NCBI RefSeq assembly: GCF_003966125.1
Contig: NZ_RXMA01000001.1
Coordinates: 209,560-273,559 of the forward strand
Source: Azospirillum griseum
GTDB lineage: Bacteria; Pseudomonadota; Alphaproteobacteria; Azospirillales; Azospirillaceae
DNA: 64,000 bases
Reading direction: 5' to 3'
Both the position numbers and the translations under genes were made by a program. Position 1 is the first letter of the stretch, and each line of letters starts with the position of its first letter. The notes under the pieces are model-generated. The model ran no database searches, had not been told where the DNA came from, and saw only the letters and a list, made by a program, of their open reading frames with translations. Shown in pieces: positions 54,629 through 63,876 of this stretch.

Positions 54629-56884
54629 TTACAGCCCGAAACCGCATTCCGGCTCCCCGCAGCCGGTCTGGTCGGGAGCGACGCGGGCGTTCCAGGCGTG
54701 GAGCCAGTCGGCAAAGGCATCGGGGGGCATCGGGCGGGCGTAGTGATAGCCCTGCCCCATGCAACAGCCGTCCGCCTTCAGCATCCGGCTTTGCGTCTCG
54801 CGCTCCACCCCTTCGGCGATCACGGTCAGCCCGAGGCTCTGGCCGATCTGGATCATCGCCCGGACCAAGGGGCGGTTGGCCGCGTCGATGTCCAGTTCCT
54901 TGACGAAGCTGCGGTCGATCTTCAATTCACCGACCGGGAAGCGTTTCAGATAGCTCAGGCTGGAATAGCCGGTGCCGAAATCGTCGATCGACAGGGTGAC
55001 GCCGAGGTCACTGAGGGCGTCGAGCGTGTCGTGCACGCTGACCTCCTCGATCATCATCAGCCGTTCGGTGATTTCCAGCGTCAGATCGCCGGGCGGGACC
55101 CGCGCCACCGCCAGAACATGGCGCACCTGTTCGACCAGATCGCCATGGGCGAAACGCTCGGGCGACAGGTTGACCGCCATCCCCGGAACCACCAGCCCAT
55201 CCGCCCGCCAACGCGCCAACTGCGCAACCGCGTTTTCCAACACCCACCGGTCGATCTGGCCGACCAACCCGCATTCCTCGGCCAGCGGGATGAACTCCAT
55301 CGGCGACACCGCGCCCCAACGCGCGTGGGTCCACCGGATCAGCGCCTCGACCCGATGGAGTCGCTGCGTCTCCAACCGGATCTGCGGCTGGTAGTGCAGG
55401 GTGAAATCACCCCGGTCCAGCGCCTCGCGCAGCGCCGCTTCCATCTCCAGCCGCCGCACCGCCTGCTCGTTCATGTCGCGGCGGTAGAAATGGCAGCGGT
55501 TGCGCCCGGCCTGCTTGGCCCGGTACATCGCCGCGTCGGCCTGACGCAGCAGCGTGTCAAAATCCAGCCCATCGTCGGGATGGACGGCGATGCCAATGCT
55601 GGCCGTCGGCGTCAGGGTCAGATCGGCGATGGTGATTGGCAACGACAGGGCGGCCAGAATGCGTTCGGCCACCAGAGAGGCGTGGGCGGCGTCGCAGCCC
55701 GGCAGCAGGGCAACAAACTCATCCCCGCCCAGACGCGCCAACGTGTCGCCATCCGGGAACAGGCGGGTCAGCCGCTGCGCCACCTCCACCAGCATGCGGT
55801 CGCCCGCCGCGTGGCCCAAGGAGTCGTTGATCGTCTTGAAACGGTCCACGTCCAGGAACATCAGCGTCACCGGTTGCTTGGTGCGCCCGGCCAGCGCCAG
55901 CGCGGCGGTGGCCCGGTCTTTCAGCAATTGCCGGTTCGGCAGGCCGGTCAGGGTGTCGTAGAAGGCCAGCCGGTTGATCTCCGCCCGCGCGCGGTCATGC
56001 TCGATCGCCAGCGCGCACAGATGGACGCAGGCCTCCAGCATGCGGCGGTGAAAGGGCGTGGCCTGCCGGGGTTCCCGATAATACAGGGCGAAGGTCCCCA
56101 GCACGCGGGCGTCGCGCCCCTTGATCGGGTGGGACCAGCAGGCGGCCAGACCATGCGACAGGGCCAGATCGCGGTAATCGGCCCACAGCGGATCGGTGGC
56201 GATGTCCGACACCTCGACCGGCGCGTTGCGCCACGCCGCCGTCCCGCAAGACCCCACCGACGGGCCGATCCGCACGCCATCGATTGACGCGCAAAAGGCG
56301 CTGGGCAGCGACGGGGCCGCCGCGTGGCGCAGGCTGGTTCCATCCTCCAGCAGCAGCACCGAACATGTGACCTCCGGCGCGCAGGTTTCCACCTGGCGAC
56401 AGAGGAAATCCAGCACCAGCTTCAACGACCGTCCGGCGGCAACCAGTTCCAGCACGTCCTGTTGCAAACGGGCGATGGCGTTGGCGCGCTCGCGCTCCTC
56501 AAACCCCTGCATCTGGCAAAAGGCCAGGGGTTCGGGAAAGCCGGTCAGCATCTGCCAATGGAGATCGACGGGAACCGGTTCGGCGCGCAACGGGCGGATG
56601 ATCCCCGCGCCAGGCAGCGGCCCTTCCTCGCGCAGGGCGGCCCACACCGCCCCCCATTCCCAGCCGCCCAGATCCAGCACCGTCAGCAAGGGCCGCCCGA
56701 TCAGACCAGCCCCCCCGCCGCCGCGCGCGGGACGCCCGGCCCATTCGGCAAAACAGGGGTTGCCGCTGACAATCAGGCCGTCGCCCCCAACCCACACCAA
56801 ACCGGTCCCGCACTGCTCAACGGTCGCCCGGATCAGGGAATCGGGCATAACGGCCTTGTCCAACGTTCCGTCGGCGAAATCCAT
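54629..56884 (-). CDS. PAS-GAF-GGDEF-EAL sensor for cyclic di-GMP
   Basis: The 751-residue protein has a PAS-like sensor (about 15-125; LVWVGGDGLIVSGNPCFAEW), a GAF domain (about 145-290; SVGSCGTAAWRNAPVEVSDI), a GGDEF cyclase domain (about 300-465, with RLGGDEFVA intact) and an EAL phosphodiesterase domain (about 480-735; HRVEALIRW, SIDDFGTGYSSLSYLKRFPV, EGVE). No membrane helix is seen, so it is cytoplasmic. Both enzymatic motifs look intact, so it may make or degrade c-di-GMP according to its sensors. It is downstream of nrdJ after a terminator. Confidence 0.95.
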   Translation of the reverse strand: MDFADGTLDKAVMPDSLIRATVEQCGTGLVWVGGDGLIVSGNPCFAEWAGRPARGGGGAGLIGRPLLTVLDLGGWEWGAVWAALREEGPLPGAGIIRPLRAEPVPVDLHWQMLTGFPEPLAFCQMQGFEERERANAIARLQQDVLELVAAGRSLKLVLDFLCRQVETCAPEVTCSVLLLEDGTSLRHAAAPSLPSAFCASIDGVRIGPSVGSCGTAAWRNAPVEVSDIATDPLWADYRDLALSHGLAACWSHPIKGRDARVLGTFALYYREPRQATPFHRRMLEACVHLCALAIEHDRARAEINRLAFYDTLTGLPNRQLLKDRATAALALAGRTKQPVTLMFLDVDRFKTINDSLGHAAGDRMLVEVAQRLTRLFPDGDTLARLGGDEFVALLPGCDAAHASLVAERILAALSLPITIADLTLTPTASIGIAVHPDDGLDFDTLLRQADAAMYRAKQAGRNRCHFYRRDMNEQAVRRLEMEAALREALDRGDFTLHYQPQIRLETQRLHRVEALIRWTHARWGAVSPMEFIPLAEECGLVGQIDRWVLENAVAQLARWRADGLVVPGMAVNLSPERFAHGDLVEQVRHVLAVARVPPGDLTLEITERLMMIEEVSVHDTLDALSDLGVTLSIDDFGTGYSSLSYLKRFPVGELKIDRSFVKELDIDAANRPLVRAMIQIGQSLGLTVIAEGVERETQSRMLKADGCCMGQGYHYARPMPPDAFADWLHAWNARVAPDQTGCGEPECGFGL

Positions 56885-57007
56885 GGCGCGCGTCCTCCCG
56901 GATGCCTGCGTGGCCCGGCCTGATTCTTAAGGAAAATGTTACCATGGATACAGGCCGGACGGTCAAGCCCCGCAACACGCCCGAGGACTGGCCAAGGCCA
57001 GACAAAC

Positions 57008-57043
57008 GAAAAGGGGAGAGTGGTTGCCCACCCTCCCCTTTTC
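57008..57043 (-). terminator. Rho-independent terminator of nrdJ
   Basis: GAAAAGGGGA (57008-57017) pairs with TCCCCTTTTC (57034-57043), with a further GTGG/CCAC pairing inside. On the minus strand the distal arm ends in TTTTC, giving U-rich sequence. It lies 57 bp after the nrdJ stop. Confidence 0.82.
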
Positions 57044-57099
57044 CTTTGGTCGTCTTTACAGCGCGCCGTTCATCATCGGGAGATCAACGGCTTTTGCCA

Positions 57100-60000
57100 T
57101 CACGAGCAGCCGGTGGTCGAACCGCAGCTGTCGCACTTCAGGCAGGTGCCGTTGCGCACCAGGGTCATGTTGCCGCACTCGCCGCAGGGATCGCCCTCAT
57201 AGCCACGGGCGCGCGCCTCGCGGATGCGGTCAAACCGCTGGTCGCTGGTGCTGCCGCCATAGGCGGTGCTGGTCACGGCGCTGGCGGCAACATGGCCTTG
57301 CGCGGCCACCACGCTGCCCACCGCCGGGCTGGACGCCACAGCACCCTGCGCCGCGCTCGCCACCGCCTGGGTGGTGGTGTCGGTGCCGGCCGCCGCCAGG
57401 GCCGCCGCCGCGCTGGCGCGCTGGACCTGCCCATGGCCGCCGTGCAGGACGCGCAGGTTGTTGCGGACATAGCCGGTCGAGGCCACACGGCGGACGAAGT
57501 CCGACGGCTGCGGGTTGTCCGGCAGGTCGCCCTGCTTGTCGCCGCTGCCGACGGTGAAGGGCAGCAGATCTTCCGGCGTGGCGTGGGCCAGATCGGTGCG
57601 GCCCAGATAGGAGATCGCCACCTCGCGGAAGATGTAGTCGATGACCGAGGTCGCCATCTTGATGGTGTCGTTGCCCGTCACCATGCCCGACGGCTCGAAC
57701 CGGGTGAAGGTGAAGGCCTCGACGAACTCCTCCAGCGGCACGCCATATTGCAGGCCGATGGACACCGCGATGGCGAAGTTGTTCATCAAGGAGCGGAAGG
57801 CGGCCCCTTCCTTGTGCATGTCGATGAAGATTTCGCCGATGCGGCCATCCTCATACTCGCCGGTGCGCAGATAGATCTTGTGGCCGCCGACGTTGGCCTT
57901 CTGGGTGTAGCCCTTGCGGCGGTGCGGCAGGCGTTCGCGCGACGAGATCTTCCGCTCGACGATCTTTTCGACCACCTTTTCGACGATGCGTTCGGACACG
58001 ATCTGCGTGCGGGTGGCGTTCGCCCCCTCGACCACCGCGTCGATGGTCTCGCCGTCCTCCTCATCCTCCAGCACGGCGGCTTGCAGCGGCTGGCTGAGCT
58101 TGGAGCCGTCGCGGTACAGCGCGTTGGCCTTCAGACCCAGACGCCAGGACAGCATGTAGGCGTCCTTGCACTCCTCCACCGTCGCCGAATTCGGCATGTT
58201 GATGGTCTTGGAGATGGCCCCGGAGATGAAGGGCTGCGAGGCCGCCATCATGGTGATGTGCGACTGCCAGGACAGGAAACGCTTGCCGATGCGGCCGCAG
58301 GGGTTGGCGCAATCGAACACCGGCAGATGCTCGTCCTTCAGGAAGGGCGCGCCTTCCAGGGTCATCGCGCCGCAGCAATAGGTGTTGGCGGCGTCGATCT
58401 CCACCTTGCTGAAGCCCAGATGGGTCAGCAGGTCAAAGCCCGGCGCGTCCAGCGCCTCCATCGGCACGCCCAACGTCTGCACGCAGAAGTCGGCCCCGAT
58501 GGTCCAGCGGTTGAACACGAACTTGATGTCGAAGGCGGTGGCGAGGTTGCCTTCCAACCGCTCCAGCAGCTCGTCGGTGAAGCCCTTGGCCTTCAGCGCG
58601 GCGTGGTCGATGCCCGGCGCGGTCTTCAGCGTGCCATGGCCGACGGCGTAGCGCTCGATCTCCCCGATCTGCTCCGGGTTGTAACCCAGCGTCTTCAGCG
58701 CTTCCGGGACCAGACGGTTGACGATCTTGAAGTAACCGCCACCGGCCAGCTTCTTGAACTTCACCAGGGCGAAATCGGGTTCGATGCCGGTGGTGTCGCA
58801 ATCCATCACCAGTCCGATGGTCCCGGTGGGGGCGACCACGGTGGCCTGCGCGTTGCGGTAGCCATGGGCCTCGCCCAATTCCAGCGCCTCGTCCCACACC
58901 CGCACGGCGGCGGCGGCGAGATCCTGGTCGGGGCAGAGGTCGGCGACGAAGGGGACCGGGGCAACGGTCAGCCCCTCATACCCGTCCATCGCGCCGTTGG
59001 CGGCCCGGCGGTGGTTGCGGATGACCCGCAGCATGTGGTCGCGGTTGGCGTCATAGCCGGGGAACGGCCCCAGCTCCTGCGCCATTTCCGCCGAGGTGGC
59101 GTAGGCCACGCCGGTCATGACGGCGGAGATGCCGGCGCAATAGGCGCGGCCCTCGTCCGAGTCGTAGGACAGGCCGGACGCCATCAGCAGGCCGCCGAGG
59201 TTGGCAAAACCCAGGCCCAGCGTGCGGAATTCATAGGAGAGCTGGGCGATTTCCTTGGACGGGAACTGCGCCATCAGCACGGAGATTTCCAGCACGATGG
59301 TCCACAGACGGCAGGCGTGTTCGAACGCCTCGGTGTCGAAGGAGCCGTCCTTCAACCGGAAGGTCATCAGGTTCAACGACGCCAGATTGCAGGCGGTGTC
59401 GTCGAGGAACATGTATTCCGAGCACGGGTTCGAGGCGTTGATGCGCCCCGACGCCGGGCAGGTGTGCCATTCGTTGATGGTGCTGTCGAACTGCACGCCG
59501 GGATCGGCGCAGGCCCAGGCGGCGTAGCCGACCTTGTCCCACAGATCGCGGGCGCGCAGCGTCTTCATGACCTTGCCGTTGGTGCGACCGATCAGGTTCC
59601 AATCGCTGTCATCCAGAACGGCCTGGACGAACTCGTTCGACACGCGCACCGAGTTGTTGGAGTTCTGGCCCGCCACCGTCAGGTAGGCTTCCGAATCCCA
59701 ATCGGTGTTGTAGGTCTTGAACTCGATGCTCTTGAAGCCCTGACCGGCGAACTGGATCACGCGCTGGATGTAGTTCTCCGACACCTGATCCTTGCGGGCG
59801 GCCAGGATGGCCTTCTTCAGCTCCTTGTTTTCCTTGGGATCCAGCCCGCTTTGCGCGGCGGCCATCACCGCCGTCAGATGCTTCTGGCAGATCTTGGAAC
59901 CGGTGACGAGGGCGGCGACCTTCTGCTCCTCGTTCACCTTCCAATCGATGTAGCCTTCGATGTCCGGGTGATCCATGTCCACCGAGACCATCTTGGCCGC

Positions 60001-60828
60001 GCGCCGGGTGGTGCCGCCCGACTTGATCGCGCCCGCCGCGCGGTCGCCGATCTTCAGGAAGCTCATCAGGCCCGACGACTTGCCGCCACCCGCCAGCTTC
60101 TCGCCCTCGCCGCGCAGCTTGGAGAAGTTGGAGCCGGTCCCGGAACCGTACTTGAACAGGCGCGCCTCGCGCACCCACAGATCCATGATGCCGCCCTCGT
60201 TCACGAGGTCGTCGGCGACCGACTGGATGAAGCAGGCGTGCGGCTGCGGGTGCTCATAGGCCGAGGCCGAGGAGGTCAGCAGGCCGGTCTTGAAATCGAC
60301 GTAGAAATGGCCCTGGCTGGGGCCGTCGATGCCATAGGCCCAATGCAGGCCGGTGTTGAACCATTGCGGGCTGTTGGGTGCCGCCATCTGGGCAGCCAGC
60401 ATGAAGCGCATTTCGTCGAAGAAGGCGCGCGCGTCGGCCTCCTGATCGAAATAACCGCCCTTCCAGCCCCAATAGGTCCAGGTCCCGGCCAGACGGTCGA
60501 ACACCTGACGGGCGGAGCTTTCGCCGACGAAACGCTTTTCCTTGGGCAGGGCCGCCAGCTTCTCGGTGTCGGCCTCCTTGCGCCACAGCCAGGAGGGAAC
60601 GGTGTTCTCCTCAACCGGCTTCAGGGCGGCGGGCACACCGGCCTTGCGGAAATACTTCTGGGCCAGAATGTCGCTGGCGACCTGGCTGAAGCCTTCCGGC
60701 ACCTCGATGTTGGTCTGCTGGAAAACGATCGAACCGTCGGGGTTGCGGATTTCGCTGGTGGCGCGACGGAAGCCAAGGCTGGCGTACGCATCCTGGGCTT
60801 CATTCGTAAAACGACGCTCGATCCGCAT
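57100..60828 (-). CDS. nrdJ: Vitamin B12-dependent (class II) ribonucleotide reductase
   Basis: The 1242-residue enzyme reduces ribonucleotides using adenosylcobalamin and needs no oxygen. It begins [20 protein letters not shown] and has the catalytic core ([55 protein letters not shown] with radical-site Cys, [18 protein letters not shown]) and the alphaproteobacterial C-terminal zinc-type motif [20 protein letters not shown] then CGSTTGC. Start ATG 60828 is taken; codons upstream lack similarity. A NrdR-like palindrome and a sigma-70-type promoter lie upstream. Confidence 0.97.
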   Translation of the reverse strand: MRIERRFTNEAQDAYASLGFRRATSEIRNPDGSIVFQQTNIEVPEGFSQVASDILAQKYFRKAGVPAALKPVEENTVPSWLWRKEADTEKLAALPKEKRFVGESSARQVFDRLAGTWTYWGWKGGYFDQEADARAFFDEMRFMLAAQMAAPNSPQWFNTGLHWAYGIDGPSQGHFYVDFKTGLLTSSASAYEHPQPHACFIQSVADDLVNEGGIMDLWVREARLFKYGSGTGSNFSKLRGEGEKLAGGGKSSGLMSFLKIGDRAAGAIKSGGTTRRAAKMVSVDMDHPDIEGYIDWKVNEEQKVAALVTGSKICQKHLTAVMAAAQSGLDPKENKELKKAILAARKDQVSENYIQRVIQFAGQGFKSIEFKTYNTDWDSEAYLTVAGQNSNNSVRVSNEFVQAVLDDSDWNLIGRTNGKVMKTLRARDLWDKVGYAAWACADPGVQFDSTINEWHTCPASGRINASNPCSEYMFLDDTACNLASLNLMTFRLKDGSFDTEAFEHACRLWTIVLEISVLMAQFPSKEIAQLSYEFRTLGLGFANLGGLLMASGLSYDSDEGRAYCAGISAVMTGVAYATSAEMAQELGPFPGYDANRDHMLRVIRNHRRAANGAMDGYEGLTVAPVPFVADLCPDQDLAAAAVRVWDEALELGEAHGYRNAQATVVAPTGTIGLVMDCDTTGIEPDFALVKFKKLAGGGYFKIVNRLVPEALKTLGYNPEQIGEIERYAVGHGTLKTAPGIDHAALKAKGFTDELLERLEGNLATAFDIKFVFNRWTIGADFCVQTLGVPMEALDAPGFDLLTHLGFSKVEIDAANTYCCGAMTLEGAPFLKDEHLPVFDCANPCGRIGKRFLSWQSHITMMAASQPFISGAISKTINMPNSATVEECKDAYMLSWRLGLKANALYRDGSKLSQPLQAAVLEDEEDGETIDAVVEGANATRTQIVSERIVEKVVEKIVERKISSRERLPHRRKGYTQKANVGGHKIYLRTGEYEDGRIGEIFIDMHKEGAAFRSLMNNFAIAVSIGLQYGVPLEEFVEAFTFTRFEPSGMVTGNDTIKMATSVIDYIFREVAISYLGRTDLAHATPEDLLPFTVGSGDKQGDLPDNPQPSDFVRRVASTGYVRNNLRVLHGGHGQVQRASAAAALAAAGTDTTTQAVASAAQGAVASSPAVGSVVAAQGHVAASAVTSTAYGGSTSDQRFDRIREARARGYEGDPCGECGNMTLVRNGTCLKCDSCGSTTGCS

Positions 60829-60926
60829 GGTCCCGCTATCCCCTGATGAATCTCGACAAAGCAAGGTGACGACGCGGCACACGCTTGCGCTGGTCGCTGG
60901 TCGTCGGTTGCTGTAAGGTTGATGTC

Positions 60927-60955
60927 ATCCTAGACACCGACGCCCCCACAGGCAA
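60927..60955 (-). promoter_or_regulatory. Putative nrdJ promoter
   Basis: On the minus strand TTGCCT (60950-60955) and TAGGAT (60927-60932) are separated by exactly 17 bp. The start site would fall near 60920, giving a leader of about 90 nt. Confidence 0.55.
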
Positions 60956-60973
60956 GAGGCCGAACGGCCCCGG

Positions 60974-60989
60974 ACACCACATATTGTGG
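60974..60989. promoter_or_regulatory. NrdR-like box upstream of nrdJ
   Basis: ACACCACATATTGTGG fits 13 of 16 positions of the NrdR box pattern acaCwAtATaTwGtgt, with a clean ACCACA-TAT-TGTGGT dyad. It lies just upstream of the -35 element. No second box at the usual 31-bp offset was found. Confidence 0.6.
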
Positions 60990-61427
60990 TTGACACGGAA
61001 AACTGCGACCAAATCCAGCACGCCCAGCGTTTCCGCCATTTTCCAGGCCGCCCTCAGGACCGCGACCGGCTTTTTAAAAACCGCCTCAGAAGCGCGGCGT
61101 TTTGCGACCGCTTTGTCCACCCGGTTTTCAACAGCGCCAGGGGTTGGGAACGCAAGATTTTGTGGGCTTTTCCACAGATCGCCACCATCAGGCCCCTTGG
61201 GACGACTCGGGGATGATCGCCATCGCCACGACACCGGGCGGAAGGGCGCGACTCGGGTCGGTCCGATTCCGACCGGGCGAACCGGTTGCGGGGTGAACAA
61301 TGCGTTTCAAAAACCACCCGTCCGGGCGCGCGGGGCACGCCGCGCCGTCACCCGCACCCACAAGATATAGTCGGTCGGGCCGGACGCGCCCCAAAAGGAC
61401 CGCCCCGGCCCGCAGGCCCCGGCCGGC

Positions 61428-61844
61428 TCAGTCGATCAGCAGATCCAGGGTGGACCGCACGACCTGGACGATTTCCGCCCCTTGCAACGGCACCGGCAGA
61501 TCGCGCCCGCCGACGATGATCGACAATTCATGCTCGGTGGTCGGGGCGAACCGGGCAATCTCCTGCACCAGATCGTCGGGCAGGATGACCTCGCGCGGCA
61601 CGCCTTCGCGAGCGGCCACGCGGTCGCGCCAGCCGTTGAGGGCGGCGGCGATCGCCGCCTCGATCTGCTGCGATTCCTCCTTGCGCCGCAAATCGGCGTA
61701 GAGGACCAGCACACGCCAGCCGTCCACGGCGTAGGCCGTATCAATGCGCTGGACCTCGACCGTCCGCAGGAAATTGGACAGCCGGAGCTGCGCCTCGTCG
61801 GCGGCAGCGTCGGGAATGATGAAGGTGCGGATTTCGGTGCTCAT
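61428..61844 (-). CDS. HRDC-like domain protein
   Basis: The 138-residue protein starts MSTEIRTFIIPDAAADEAQL, a short N-terminal alpha/beta portion with VEVQRIDTAYAVDGWRVLVL, followed by a helical portion (AAIAAALNGWRDRVAAREGV then PREVILPDDLVQEIARFAPT). The second half resembles the HRDC helical bundle of alphaproteobacterial short HRDC proteins, in which a G-V-P-x-x-V-x-x-x-D motif precedes the last helices. Such bundles bind nucleic acid; some accompany diversity-generating retroelements, but no reverse transcriptase is near. Assignment is tentative. It is monocistronic. Confidence 0.5.
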   Translation of the reverse strand: MSTEIRTFIIPDAAADEAQLRLSNFLRTVEVQRIDTAYAVDGWRVLVLYADLRRKEESQQIEAAIAAALNGWRDRVAAREGVPREVILPDDLVQEIARFAPTTEHELSIIVGGRDLPVPLQGAEIVQVVRSTLDLLID

Positions 61845-62235
61845 CGCCCGTCCTTGTGGTGAAGGATCCCCCGGTGTCCCACAAGCCTACACGACAAGCG
61901 GCCCGGCGGGCAAACCGCGACCACAGCGCCCGGTCCCGCCCGACGGTCCCAACCGGGACGGTGCCGCGATCGGGATGCAAAAATGCGATCCATCGCGGCG
62001 ATCGTGTGTATTATTTCTTAAAATGCCAGACACCCCCATGTTCACAATAAGGACACTTGCGCATGTGAACAGCTGCGTGTGATAAGCCCGCAAGTGACGG
62101 CCCACACAACACGGGCTGTCATCAAAATGAAATCTTTTGCATCGTAAGATGAAGGCTCAGGTCATGCTGATGACGTCACCGGACCATTCGATCCCCGCCC
62201 CGCGTTGGGTCCGGGAACAACCACGGAGCGCCGCC
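61845..62235. other. 391-bp leader region of the STAS operon
   Basis: It contains AT-rich TATTAT (62009-62014) as a possible -10 element and two overlapping inverted repeats (62040-62070 and 62054-62096). No gene is supported before the STAS start at 62236. Confidence 0.5.
62040..62096 (+). promoter_or_regulatory. Two mutually exclusive hairpins in the STAS leader
   Basis: GTTCACA (62040-62046) pairs with TGTGAAC (62064-62070), while CACTTGCG (62054-62061) pairs with CGCAAGTG (62089-62096). The first hairpin loop contains the 5' arm of the second, so they form alternatives or a pseudoknot. This resembles a structured regulatory leader but matches no riboswitch class I know. Confidence 0.4.
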
Positions 62236-62541
62236 ATGGACTTCACCGTTATCGATGGTCCCACCAGCACCGAAATCCGCCTGCAGGGCCGGATGACCTT
62301 TTCCGACCATGACACCTTCCGTTCGGTGATCGCCGCCTTCGACCGTCCGGCGGGCCACCGGATGGTTTTCGATCTGTCGGGGCTGGATTTCGTTGATTCC
62401 TCCGGTCTGGGCATGTTCATCATCGCCCGCGACACGGCGCAGAAAAAGAAGCTGGACTTCACCATGCGCGGCGCGCGGGACGAGGTGCAGCGCCTCATCA
62501 CGCTGGCCAAGCTGCACAAGGTTTTCACCATCGACGCCTGA
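62236..62541 (+). CDS. STAS domain anti-sigma factor antagonist
   Basis: The 101-residue protein is a free STAS domain: MDFTVIDGPTSTEIRLQGRM, then VFDLSGLDFVDSSGLGMFII with the phosphorylatable Ser in DSSGLG (about residue 56), ending LAKLHKVFTIDA. GGAG lies eight bases before ATG 62236, which supports this start over ATG codons upstream. It would be a target of partner-switching, releasing or binding an anti-sigma kinase. The PP2C-type phosphatase gene follows 29 bp downstream, its probable activator. Confidence 0.93.
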   Translation: MDFTVIDGPTSTEIRLQGRMTFSDHDTFRSVIAAFDRPAGHRMVFDLSGLDFVDSSGLGMFIIARDTAQKKKLDFTMRGARDEVQRLITLAKLHKVFTIDA

Positions 62542-62570
62542 CGGCGGAACCCGCGCGGAGGGCGGGGCGC

Positions 62571-63779
62571 ATGGAGGGTTCTATCGAAACTCCCGCCTCG
62601 CTCTATGGCCTGGATCTGGGACTCCCGCTGGGGGATTTCCGGGTCCTGATCGCCGACAACAGCCGGTTCAACCGCCGCACGCTTGCCCGCTTCCTGCAAT
62701 GGATCGGCATCGACAAGGTGGCCTTCGCCACCGACGGGCCGGAGCTGATGGACCAGATCGAGGCGTTCGACCCCGATCTGTTGATGATCGACGCCCAATT
62801 GCCCCCCATCGATGGCATGGCGCTGTGCCGCATCCTGCGCGCCAACCCGCGCTGGCGCGACCTGCCGATCCTGATGCAAAGCACCCGGCAAACCGACCAG
62901 ATCCGCTCGCTGTGCTTCCAGGCCGGGGCCACCGACCTGCTCGCCAAGCCGATCAACCCCGGCGAATGCGTCGCCCGCGTCCGGTACCATCTGGAACGCC
63001 GCGCCATGGTGAGGGAGTTGCGCGCCTTCCACGAACGGGTGGAGCGCGACCTGAAACAGGCCCGTTCCATGCAATTGGCGCTGGTCCCCGACTCCGAGTG
63101 GCTGGAGGCGATGGCCGGGCGCAACGGTCTGCGAATCGACCCGGTCTTTCAAACCTCCCACGAGGTCGGCGGCGATTTCTGGACGGCGTTCGAAATTGGC
63201 GGTGGGCAGGTCGGTGTCTTCGTTGCCGATCTGTCGGGGCACGGCATCGCGTCGGCCATCAACGCCTTTCGCCTGCACACCCTGCTGACCCGCACGCCGG
63301 CCGAGGAACTGCGCGACCCCGCCCGGCTGATGACCCAGTTGAACCAGCGGCTGACCGACATCCTGACCGTCGGGCAGTTCGCCACCGCCTTTTACGGGGT
63401 GATCGACCCGGCGCGTGACACGCTGCTCTACGCCGCCGCCGGTGCCCCGAATCCGCTGCTGGGCAGCCGGGGCGGGTTCCGCACGCTCGACGCGTCGGGC
63501 ATGCTGCTGGGGGCCTTCGCCGACGCCGAGTATGAGACGCGCGTCACCCGCTTCCTGCCCGGCGACACGCTGTTCCTCTATTCCGACGGGCTGACCGAGG
63601 CGCGCGACCGCAGCGACACCATGCTGGGGGAGCTGGGCTTGGCCGATCTGGTGGAGGAGGCGGTGCGCACCGCGCCCGAACACCCCTTTCCCTGGCTGAT
63701 GGCGCGCTTTGCCGAGCGATTCGGCACCGGCCTGTACGATGATCTGACCGCCCTGTGGATCGCCCGCGACCCGCTTTGA
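62571..63779 (+). CDS. Response regulator with PP2C/SpoIIE phosphatase output
   Basis: The 402-residue protein has a receiver domain (about 20-140; VLIADNSRFNRRTLARFL, phosphoacceptor Asp in LLMIDAQLPPIDG, Lys in LLAKPINP), a coiled-coil linker (about 145-180), and a SpoIIE/RsbU-type PP2C domain (about 185-400; HEVGGDFWTAFE, VFVADLSGHGIASA, FLYSDGLTEARD, TDDLTALW-like YDDLTALWIA). It would dephosphorylate the STAS protein encoded just upstream when its receiver is phosphorylated. No histidine kinase or anti-sigma kinase is adjacent. Confidence 0.94.
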   Translation: MEGSIETPASLYGLDLGLPLGDFRVLIADNSRFNRRTLARFLQWIGIDKVAFATDGPELMDQIEAFDPDLLMIDAQLPPIDGMALCRILRANPRWRDLPILMQSTRQTDQIRSLCFQAGATDLLAKPINPGECVARVRYHLERRAMVRELRAFHERVERDLKQARSMQLALVPDSEWLEAMAGRNGLRIDPVFQTSHEVGGDFWTAFEIGGGQVGVFVADLSGHGIASAINAFRLHTLLTRTPAEELRDPARLMTQLNQRLTDILTVGQFATAFYGVIDPARDTLLYAAAGAPNPLLGSRGGFRTLDASGMLLGAFADAEYETRVTRFLPGDTLFLYSDGLTEARDRSDTMLGELGLADLVEEAVRTAPEHPFPWLMARFAERFGTGLYDDLTALWIARDPL

Positions 63780-63876
63780 GCGTGGATGGACAGGGGGGCC
63801 TGGGGGACGGTTGGACGAAGGCGCAATGGGGAAATCCGGTTGCCTTTCCGTCGGTTTCCCGGCAGCACAGTCGGCC

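Larger units (their letters stand above)
60829..61427. other. 599-bp region between nrdJ and the HRDC-like gene
   Basis: It holds the nrdJ leader, promoter and NrdR-like box. Further upstream (about 61,040-61,200) there is a less GC-rich segment with a TTTTCCACA sequence (61170-61178) that fits the DnaA-box pattern, but a single box is weak evidence. The frame open at 60885-61370 has no coding character. No RNA gene was recognised. Confidence 0.5.

Noticed and set aside
56902..60846. 1314-codon plus-strand frame opposite nrdJ
   Set aside because: Same antisense effect; nrdJ on the other strand has complete catalytic motifs.
61170..61178. DnaA-box-like TTTTCCACA
   Set aside because: A single match to a short degenerate motif; no cluster of boxes or AT-rich unwinding element to suggest an origin.
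60885..61370. 161-codon frame upstream of nrdJ
   Set aside because: Covers the NrdR-like box and promoter of nrdJ and reads as random sequence.
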